Source: JBKQHQ01 sp052148715 (lineage in GTDB: Bacteria > Pseudomonadota > Alphaproteobacteria > Rhizobiales > Xanthobacteraceae). Taken from it: a stretch of DNA of 56,671 bases. The stretch is taken from positions 1 through 56,671 of the forward strand of contig JBKQHQ010000101.1 in assembly GCA_052148715.1 (NCBI GenBank), read 5' to 3'. The notes beneath the pieces were generated by a model. That model worked only from the letters and a program-made list of their open reading frames with translations, did no database searches and was not told the origin of the DNA. The position numbers were made by a program, and so were the translations under genes. This document shows, one piece after another, positions 50,905 through 56,671 of this stretch. How positions within the stretch are numbered: position 1 is the stretch's first letter; each line of letters begins with the position of its first letter.

Positions 50905-52131
50905 ATGAGCGGTGCCGAACCGCAGGTGCTGATCGCCGGGGGCGGCCCGGTCGGGCTTCTTTGCGCCTGGCTGCTGGCGCGGCGGGGGATTTCGGTGCGC
51001 CTGTTCGACGAGAACAGCGAGCCGCAGCCCGATCCGCGCGCCGCCACGACCCACCCGGCGACGCTCGACCTGCTCGGCGAGGACGGGCTCGCCGACGACA
51101 TGGCGCGCGTCGGCCTCGTCGCACCGATCTTTCAGTTCTGGGACCGGCCGAGCCGCGAATGCGTGGCGCAGTTCGACCATTCGCTGCTGAAGAACGAAAC
51201 CGCCCATCCCTTTGTGGTGCAATGCGAGCAGTTCAAGACCGCCAAGCTATTGCTCGAACGGTTGCAAAGGTTGCCCAACGTGGAGGTCTTCTTCAATCAT
51301 ACGGTCGTCGATGTCGTGCCATCGGACCGTTCGGTCAGCGTCGAGGTTCGCTCGCCCGCCGGCACGAGCAGGCATGCCGGCGCCTACCTGATCGGCGCCG
51401 ATGGCGGCCGCAGCACGGTGCGCAAGCAGCGCGGCATCGCGTTTCCGGGCTTCACCTGGCCGGAGCGGTTCATCGTGCTGACGACCCCGTTCGACTTTGC
51501 CAGCCAAGGCTTTTGCTTCCGCAGCTACTTCGCCGACCCGGACGAATGGTGTAACTGCTTCAAGGTCTCCGCCGACGGGCCGCCCGGCCTCTGGCGCACG
51601 GTGTTTCCGACCGATCCGGCGCTGACCGACGCCGAGCTGATGAGCGACGGCGCCGTGCAGGCGCGGCTGCAAAAGCTCCTGCCGCAGGCCCGCCCTTACG
51701 AGATCGTGCACCGTAACCTCTACGTGACGCATCAGCGGGTGGCCGAGACGTTTCGCAAAGGCCGGGTGCTGCTGGCCGGCGACGCCGCCCATGTCAACAA
51801 TCCGATCGGCGGCATGGGACTGAACGGCGGCATCCAGGACGCCGCCAACCTGTCGGACAAGCTCGGGCGCATCCTACGCAACGGCGCGCCGGAACGCCTG
51901 CTCGACCTGTATGATGTGCAGCGGCGCACCGTGGCGGTCGAGTTCGTTCAGGAGCAATCGATCGCCAACAAGAACCGCCTGGAAGCGCGCGATCCGGACG
52001 TGCGGCGGCGCAACCTCGATGAGCTGCGCGCGATCGCCGCCGACCCGGCGCGGGCGCGGCAATTCTTGCTACGCACTGCGATGATCACGAGCCAGGCCCG
52101 CGCGGCAGCGCTCGAACTGGCGGAGGCATGA
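50905..52131 (+). CDS. FAD-dependent aromatic hydroxylase (PHBH/UbiH fold)
   Basis: A 408-residue class A flavoprotein monooxygenase. GGGPVGLL (residues 12-19) binds the ADP part of FAD, YLIGADGGRSTVR is the DG motif, and VLLAGDAAHVNNPIGGMGLNGG is the GD motif. There is no C-terminal thioredoxin-like domain, so it is shorter than the enzyme at 9822. It would hydroxylate an aromatic or N-heteroaromatic ring with NAD(P)H and O2. It starts an operon: its stop overlaps the amidase start by 4 bp (ATGA). Confidence 0.88.
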   Translation: MSGAEPQVLIAGGGPVGLLCAWLLARRGISVRLFDENSEPQPDPRAATTHPATLDLLGEDGLADDMARVGLVAPIFQFWDRPSRECVAQFDHSLLKNETAHPFVVQCEQFKTAKLLLERLQRLPNVEVFFNHTVVDVVPSDRSVSVEVRSPAGTSRHAGAYLIGADGGRSTVRKQRGIAFPGFTWPERFIVLTTPFDFASQGFCFRSYFADPDEWCNCFKVSADGPPGLWRTVFPTDPALTDAELMSDGAVQARLQKLLPQARPYEIVHRNLYVTHQRVAETFRKGRVLLAGDAAHVNNPIGGMGLNGGIQDAANLSDKLGRILRNGAPERLLDLYDVQRRTVAVEFVQEQSIANKNRLEARDPDVRRRNLDELRAIAADPARARQFLLRTAMITSQARAAALELAEA

Positions 52132-53504
52132 GCATGGACGCCGCGAACGAGAATTCCACCCCGGCCGTGCGGCCCTACCTTTCCGCTACGCCTCATTTCC
52201 CAACGGGCGCGCAGACGCCGCGCACGTTTCTGGAAGACTGTCTTGCCGCCTACGCGGCGTGGGAGCCGCGGATCGGCGCCTTCGTCTGCACCAATCTTCC
52301 GGCGGCACGCGCCGCCGCCGATCAGGCAACGGAACGCTGGCGCGCCGGGCGCCCGCTCTCGCCGATCGACGGGATGCCGATCGGCATCAAGGACATCATC
52401 GAGACCGCGGATCTGCCGACCGAGCAGGGATCGCCACTGTTCCCCGGCTGGCGCATGGAGCGCGATGCGGCGAGCGTCATCGCCCTGCGCGAGGCGGGCG
52501 CGGTGATCGTCGGCAAGACGGTGACGACCGAGTTTGCCTCGACCGAGCCGCGCGGGACCCGCAATCCCTGGGACGCAAGGCGCACACCGGGCGGCTCGAG
52601 CAGCGGCTCGGCGGCAGCGGTCGGCGCCGGCGTTCTGCCGGCGGCGCTCGGCACCCAGGTGATCGGCTCGACCATCCGGCCGGCGAGCTACTGCGGCTGC
52701 TTCGGCTTCAAGCCCACGGTCGGCGCGCTCAATCGCGGCGGCAGTTTTGACGGCTTGAGTCAGAGCTGCACCGGCGTGCTGGCGGCAACCCCCGAGGACG
52801 CCTGGCAGGTCGCGCATGAGATCGCCGCGCGCGCCGGCGGCGATCCGGGCTTTCCGGGATTGTTCGGGCCTGCCGCGACCCCCGCCGCCGCAAGGCCGCG
52901 CCGGCTCGCCTTCCTGGAAACCGCAGGCTGGGCGAAGGCCACATCGCCCAGCAAGCAGGCAATGGAAGAGGCGATCGTCAGATTGAAGCGCGCCGGAATC
53001 GAGGTGGTGAATCGATCGACCGAGCCAAAGGTCGCCGCGGTTGAAGCCGCTATCGCCGAGGCGCGTGCGATTTCCTTGCGCATCAACACCTGGGAATCGC
53101 GCTGGCCGCTCAACACTTACAGCCAACGCGACGCATCGAAGCTGAGCCGCGCCGCACGCGACCGGCTCGAGGAAGCCGAGGCCATGAATCTCGACGATTA
53201 CCGCTCGCTGATCAGCGAGCGCGCGCGCATCCGGGCGATCTATGCGCAGCTGAAAGACACGTGCGAGGCCTGCGTGACGCTCGCGGCGCCCGGCGCCGCG
53301 CCGCTCGGCCTGGAGTCGACCGGTGACCCGATCTTTGTGGTGCCCTTCTCATTGCTCGGCGTGCCCGCCGTATCGCTCCCGGTGCTACGCGACGAAGGCC
53401 TGCCGCTCGGCCTGCAGCTGACAGGCTTCGAGCACGGCGACGCGGCTTTGTTCGCCCACGCGGCGTCGGTCCTGACGCTGTTCGATACGGCACGCCATGC
53501 TTGA
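52128..53504 (+). CDS. Amidase-signature family hydrolase
   Basis: A 458-residue amidase-signature enzyme with a Ser-cisSer-Lys triad: Lys in PIGIKDII (about residue 87), cis-Ser in TPGGSSSGSAAAV and nucleophile Ser in IGSTIRPAS (about residue 185). It cleaves a carboxamide to acid plus ammonia or amine. It is not a GatA, as gatB and gatC are absent and the C-terminal half differs. ATG 52128 overlaps the previous stop; ATG 52134 is possible. The stop overlaps the UbiD-like gene by 8 bp, so the three proteins are likely made in step. Confidence 0.9.
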   Translation: MSMDAANENSTPAVRPYLSATPHFPTGAQTPRTFLEDCLAAYAAWEPRIGAFVCTNLPAARAAADQATERWRAGRPLSPIDGMPIGIKDIIETADLPTEQGSPLFPGWRMERDAASVIALREAGAVIVGKTVTTEFASTEPRGTRNPWDARRTPGGSSSGSAAAVGAGVLPAALGTQVIGSTIRPASYCGCFGFKPTVGALNRGGSFDGLSQSCTGVLAATPEDAWQVAHEIAARAGGDPGFPGLFGPAATPAAARPRRLAFLETAGWAKATSPSKQAMEEAIVRLKRAGIEVVNRSTEPKVAAVEAAIAEARAISLRINTWESRWPLNTYSQRDASKLSRAARDRLEEAEAMNLDDYRSLISERARIRAIYAQLKDTCEACVTLAAPGAAPLGLESTGDPIFVVPFSLLGVPAVSLPVLRDEGLPLGLQLTGFEHGDAALFAHAASVLTLFDTARHA

Positions 53505-55164
53505 CGAGACCGCCCTGCCCCACGCGCTCGAACGCTATCGCGATCAACCGCCGCATCCGCGCCCATACCCCGACCTGCACGCGCATGTGCTGGCGCTCGC
53601 CCGGGCCGGGCTCCTCGTCGTGGTCGACGAGCCGATCAACAAGGATACGGAGATGCATCCGCTGGTGCGCTGGCAGTACCGGGGCGGCATCCCCGAGCCC
53701 GAGCGCAAGGCTTTTCTGTTCACCCAGCCGACCGACGCCAAGGGCGCCCGCTACGACATCGCGGTGCTGGTCGCCGGCCTCGCGGCGAGCCGCGAGGTCT
53801 ATCGCATCGGCTTCGGCAAGCCGCTCGAGGACATCGGCCGCACCTGGGTCGCGGCGATCGCGGCACCGGTTGAGCCGCGGCGCGTGACCGATGCGCCCTG
53901 CCACGAGATCGTCATTGAGGGTGATGCGCTCGACCGCCCGGGCAACGCGCTCGACGGCCTGCCGGTGCCGATCTCGACCCCCGGATGGGACAACGCGCCC
54001 TACCTCTCGGCCGGGCACTACATCACCAAGGATCCCGACACCGGCATCCAGAATGTCGGCAATTATCGCGGGCAGCTGAAGGCGCCGCGGCGGCTCGGCA
54101 TGAATCCGTCGGTCGAGCTGCGCGCCGGCATCTACGCCCACTGGCTGAAATACAAGGCGCGCGGCGAGCCGATGCCGTGCTGCGTGGTGGTCGGCTGTCC
54201 GCCGGCGATCTCCTATGCGTCGGTGCAGAAGCTGCCGCTCGACCTCGACGAGGTCAGGGTCGCCGGCGCCATCGCCGGCGCGCCGATCGACGTGGTGCGG
54301 GCCAAGACGGTCGACCTGCTGGTGCCGGCCGAGGCCGAGATCGTAATCGAGGGCCTGATCAACACCGAGCTGCTGGAGCCCGAGGCGCCGTTTGGGGAAT
54401 CGCACGGCTACGTGAACCTGCAGGAATACAACGCCTTCATGGACGTGACGGCGATCACCCGCAGGCGCAACGCGATTCTCACGTCCTTCATCAGCCAGGT
54501 GACGCCGAGTGAATCGAGCGTCATCCGCCGCGTCGCCATGGAGCCGGTGTTTCTCCATCATCTGCAAACAAACTTAGGCATCCGCGGCGTCAAGCGCGTG
54601 GCCATGCATGAACCGCTGACGAGTCTCTACGCGGTGATCGCCATCCAGTTCGAGCGGGGGGTCGCGGCGACGGAGGTGTGGCGGGCGCTCTATGGCGCCT
54701 CGACGCTGCATCGCTTCGCCGGCAAATGGATCATCGCGGTCGATGAGGACATCGATCCGGAGAACGCCGACGCGCTGTTTTGGGCCATGTCCTACCGCTG
54801 CCAACCGCAGCACGATCTCAAGGTGCTGCCGCACAAGGATCCCGGCCACGGCCCGCGCGGGCCGCGCGACGGCGGCGAAAGCGCCTCGGTCCTGATCAAT
54901 GCGCTGCTCAAAGGGAAATACGCGCCGACCGCCCTCCCCGCGCGTCAATTCATGGAGAACGCCAAAGCGATCTGGGAGCGGCTCGGCCTGCCGCCGCTGA
55001 AGCCCGAAGCTCCCTGGCACGGCTACGATCTCGGCCACTGGCCCCCGGAATTGGCGCGGCAGGCACGCATGGCCGTGCAGGGCGAATACTTTGCGCTTGG
55101 TGCTGAGCTTGCAAACGAGCGGCGGGCAGACGTTGCCATGAATACGCCGATTACGCGGGAATAG
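53497..55164 (+). CDS. UbiD-family prenylated-FMN decarboxylase
   Basis: A 555-residue member of the UbiD family, which uses prenylated FMN and Mn/K to (de)carboxylate aromatic, alkenyl or heteroaromatic acids. Collinear family features are the N-terminal VVVDEPINKDTEM, a central SLR/ERE-type region (YRGQLKAPRRLGMN, then VVVGCPPAISYAS) and GESHGYV with a catalytic Glu, followed by the C-terminal KVLPHKDPGHG loop. It is slightly longer than E. coli UbiD. A UbiX-like prenyltransferase needed for cofactor synthesis is not in the window. With the amidase and hydroxylase it suggests conversion of an aromatic amide to acid, then to a decarboxylated, hydroxylated product. Confidence 0.88.
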   Translation: MLDETALPHALERYRDQPPHPRPYPDLHAHVLALARAGLLVVVDEPINKDTEMHPLVRWQYRGGIPEPERKAFLFTQPTDAKGARYDIAVLVAGLAASREVYRIGFGKPLEDIGRTWVAAIAAPVEPRRVTDAPCHEIVIEGDALDRPGNALDGLPVPISTPGWDNAPYLSAGHYITKDPDTGIQNVGNYRGQLKAPRRLGMNPSVELRAGIYAHWLKYKARGEPMPCCVVVGCPPAISYASVQKLPLDLDEVRVAGAIAGAPIDVVRAKTVDLLVPAEAEIVIEGLINTELLEPEAPFGESHGYVNLQEYNAFMDVTAITRRRNAILTSFISQVTPSESSVIRRVAMEPVFLHHLQTNLGIRGVKRVAMHEPLTSLYAVIAIQFERGVAATEVWRALYGASTLHRFAGKWIIAVDEDIDPENADALFWAMSYRCQPQHDLKVLPHKDPGHGPRGPRDGGESASVLINALLKGKYAPTALPARQFMENAKAIWERLGLPPLKPEAPWHGYDLGHWPPELARQARMAVQGEYFALGAELANERRADVAMNTPITRE

Positions 55165-55220
55165 GGAGTCAAACTAAAAGATGGACCGCCCCATATCGAG
55201 CCAAATGTCTGCCGGCATGG

Positions 55221-55250
55221 CCGGGCTTGTCGTGGCTGCCCGCGACAAGC
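55221..55250. repeat. Palindromic intergenic repeat-like hairpin
   Basis: CTTGTCG (55226-55232) and CGACAAG (55243-55249) form a stem inside a GC-rich, CGGGC-flanked stretch. This 'GGCCGGGCTTGTC…GACAAGC' pattern recalls dispersed intergenic palindromes of Bradyrhizobium relatives. It lies between the UbiD-like and solute-binding-like genes and may stabilise mRNA or weaken readthrough. Confidence 0.45.
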
Positions 55251-55350
55251 GCGGGCACGACGACGCCGGCGGACTGTCCAAGGCCATCGATCCGACAACG
55301 ATGATCGATGATAGGCCGCGCATGAAGACGCTTGCTCTGGTTGGCAAACA

Positions 55351-56271
55351 ATGAAGATCGCCATTCCCGATCTAATCTCCAATTCATACTTTCCCGCGGT
55401 GGCCGCGGCCGAGCTTGGCTTCTTCCAGCGGGAGGGGATTGATGTCGCGCTGGAGCTGATTTTTCCGGTCGACAAGGCTTACATGGCGCTGCGCGACGGG
55501 GCCGTCGATTTCGTCGGCGGCTCGGCGCATTCGGCGCTGGCGGCGTTCCCGCAATGGACGGGGGCAAAGCTCCTCTGCGCGCAAGGCCAGGGCATGTATT
55601 GGTTCCTGGTGATGCATTCCGATCTCAAGCCCGAGCGCGGCGACATCGGCATCGTCAAGGGCCGCAGCATCGGCGCCGCGCCGTGGGTCGAGATGGGGCT
55701 GCGCCGCCTGCTGCAGGAAGCCGGCATCGATCTCGCCCGCGATGGGGTAAAAATCGCCCCGGTGCCGGGATCGTTCGCGGCCGGCGTCAATTTCGGCGTG
55801 ACGGCCGCCAAGGCACTGGAGGAACGCAAGATCGACGGATTTTGGGCGAACGGCATGGGCACCGAGGTCGCGGCGCGGCGCGGCGTCGGCACCGTCGTGC
55901 TCGACGTGCGCCGCGGCGACGGCCCAAAAGCCTGCTTCAATTACACGATGGCCTCGGTCGCGACCACGGACCGGCTGATCGGCGACAAGCCCGACGCCGC
56001 CGCGGCAGCCATCCGCGCCATCGTCAAGACCCACGCCGCCTTGCGCGCCAACGTCGCGCTCGCGACCGAAGTCGGCAGAAAACTTTTCCCGCCGTCGGAG
56101 GCCGAGCTGATCGCCGAGCTGATCCGCCGCGACCTGCCCTTCTACAAGGCGTCCATCTCACCAAGCTTCGTCGCCGACATGAACCGCTTCGCCCAGGACT
56201 TAGGCCTGCTCACGGGCTCGGTGCCTTACAACCACGTGGTGGCGACGCAGTTCAGCGGCCTGTGGACCTGA
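55351..56271 (+). CDS. ABC-type solute-binding-like protein (NMT1/THI5 fold) without signal peptide
   Basis: A 306-residue periplasmic-binding-protein fold of the SsuA/NMT1 type: the chain begins directly with MKIAIPDLISNSYFP, then LGFFQREGIDV, DFVGGSAHSALAA and a second lobe around VKGRSIGAAPW. There is no signal peptide or lipobox, so it is probably cytoplasmic or its export is indirect; an 11-codon frame (55322-55354) overlaps its start by ATGA without clear meaning. It lies 186 bp after the UbiD-like gene and probably belongs to the same pathway, binding the substrate or a cofactor precursor. No permease or ATPase gene is visible before the window ends. Confidence 0.82.
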   Translation: MKIAIPDLISNSYFPAVAAAELGFFQREGIDVALELIFPVDKAYMALRDGAVDFVGGSAHSALAAFPQWTGAKLLCAQGQGMYWFLVMHSDLKPERGDIGIVKGRSIGAAPWVEMGLRRLLQEAGIDLARDGVKIAPVPGSFAAGVNFGVTAAKALEERKIDGFWANGMGTEVAARRGVGTVVLDVRRGDGPKACFNYTMASVATTDRLIGDKPDAAAAAIRAIVKTHAALRANVALATEVGRKLFPPSEAELIAELIRRDLPFYKASISPSFVADMNRFAQDLGLLTGSVPYNHVVATQFSGLWT

Positions 56272-56360
56272 GCCGCGCGGCCTCGGCCGGTTTGCCTTGC
56301 ACCGCTACCAACCCCCTCGCGGGGCAGGGCAATTGCGCGTGAACCGCGGCAGAATCTTCA

Positions 56361-56422
56361 CCTCCCCCCTCGTGGGGGAGGTCGCTCGCAGCGCCGTTGC
56401 GCTGCGAGCGGGAGAGGGGGTC
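56361..56422. repeat. Dispersed palindromic repeat, copy A
   Basis: CCTCGTGGGGGAGGT (56368-56382) and GGGAGAGGGGGTC (56410-56422) flank a perfect 12-bp arm stem, CGCTCGCAGCGC (56383-56394), with loop CGTT. The flanks recur inverted in copy B at 56530-56575. Such repeats are abundant in Bradyrhizobium-type intergenic regions. Confidence 0.75.
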
Positions 56423-56529
56423 GCTTCATATAACTCTTAGCTGGTTATGGTTAGCGTTAAGTTTGAACGCTATCGACCTGAAAATCGGCGCAAACAAAAT
56501 AGAATCTTGAAAAATAATCTTTGCGAAGA

Positions 56530-56575
56530 GACCCCCTCTCCCGGCGCGCTTCGCGCGCCGACCTCCCCCACGAGG
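56530..56575. repeat. Dispersed palindromic repeat, copy B (inverted)
   Basis: Reverse complement of the flanks in copy A: GACCCCCTCTCCC (56530-56542) and ACCTCCCCCACGAGG (56561-56575) match exactly. The inner stem CGGCGCGC/GCGCGCCG (56542-56560) has a different sequence from copy A but is again self-complementary. Confidence 0.75.
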
Positions 56576-56620
56576 CTACGGGATTCACACATTTTGTGTA
56601 GCGGTTGCAAGGAGATAACC

Positions 56621-56671
56621 ATGGGCCATGGCGGTGAGTTTGGTCCAACCGGCCCGCATCGTCTTTGGACC
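56621..56671 (+). CDS. Start of a truncated gene
   Basis: ATG 56621 is preceded by AAGGAGATAACC, an excellent ribosome site. Seventeen codons are visible before the window ends (MGHGGEFGPTGPHRLWT). Too little to assign a family. Confidence 0.5.
   Translation, partial: MGHGGEFGPTGPHRLWT

Noticed and set aside
1..56671. Search by eye for tRNA, rRNA, CRISPR arrays, insertion sequences and integrases
   Set aside because: None found; no cloverleaf with a T-arm, no regularly spaced repeats and no transposase-like frames.

Overview
The window is GC-rich, densely coded DNA that looks like an alphaproteobacterium of the order Hyphomicrobiales (Rhizobiales), probably near Bradyrhizobium, Rhodopseudomonas or Xanthobacteraceae. 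The reasons are the gene families (DUF992, MEDS-LuxR regulator, REC-Hpt proteins, a short 'WHSIAT' protein, gentisate and UbiD catabolic genes), frequent GTG/TTG starts, and two palindromic intergenic repeats of a type I associate with such genomes. No rRNA, tRNA, CRISPR array, transposase or phage gene was seen.

Layout. 0-2.4 kb: small genes (two zinc ribbons, one tiny membrane protein with tandem terminators) and mostly empty DNA, with a striking operator-like palindrome at 41-78. 2.4-7.7 kb: a NodU/CmcH-type carbamoyltransferase, a cysteine hydrolase, a secreted NHL-repeat protein and a Pro-rich OmpA protein. 7.8-11.4 kb (minus): a gentisate-type aromatic operon (flavin monooxygenase, bicupin dioxygenase, FAH-family hydrolase). 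11.6-14.6 kb: a membrane GGDEF-EAL protein. 15-19.1 kb: a creatininase-like protein, a DUF992 protein, a TetR regulator divergent from a small membrane protein with a clear operator, and a DUF3754 membrane protein.

19.3-49.8 kb is unusually rich in signalling genes: 17 two-component or cyclic-di-GMP genes. Four are paralogues of one unusual architecture, a receiver followed by a histidine-kinase core. Two of these are very similar in DNA. The fourth is a chimera whose inherited phospho-His has become Gln and which gained a PAS and a second HisKA_2-type kinase core. Embedded here is the most interesting locus, 25.2-42.5 kb: Hpt, BcsB-like protein, a processive-type GT2 synthase with an MshEN/GspE-N-like N-terminal domain (a possible c-di-GMP sensor in place of the PilZ domain of BcsA), a polytopic membrane protein, a receiver with a degenerate GGDEF, and an outer-membrane barrel. 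Convergent to it lies an operon of PAS histidine kinase, REC-Hpt and a secreted glycoside hydrolase. I read this as a cellulose-like exopolysaccharide synthesis and export system under phosphorelay and c-di-GMP control that does not match the canonical bcs layout. About 5.6 kb (PilZ, CHASE-GGDEF-EAL, ICMT-like and CPBP genes) separates its two arms and is bounded by ~54-bp imperfect direct repeats, suggesting an insertion or rearrangement.

50-56.7 kb: two related ~58-residue helical proteins, then an overlapping flavin monooxygenase, amidase and UbiD-family decarboxylase operon with a solute-binding-like protein, probably for breakdown of an aromatic amide or acid. The end carries an inverted pair of palindromic repeats and the start of a truncated gene. 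All functions are inferred from sequence motifs by eye; no database search was run.
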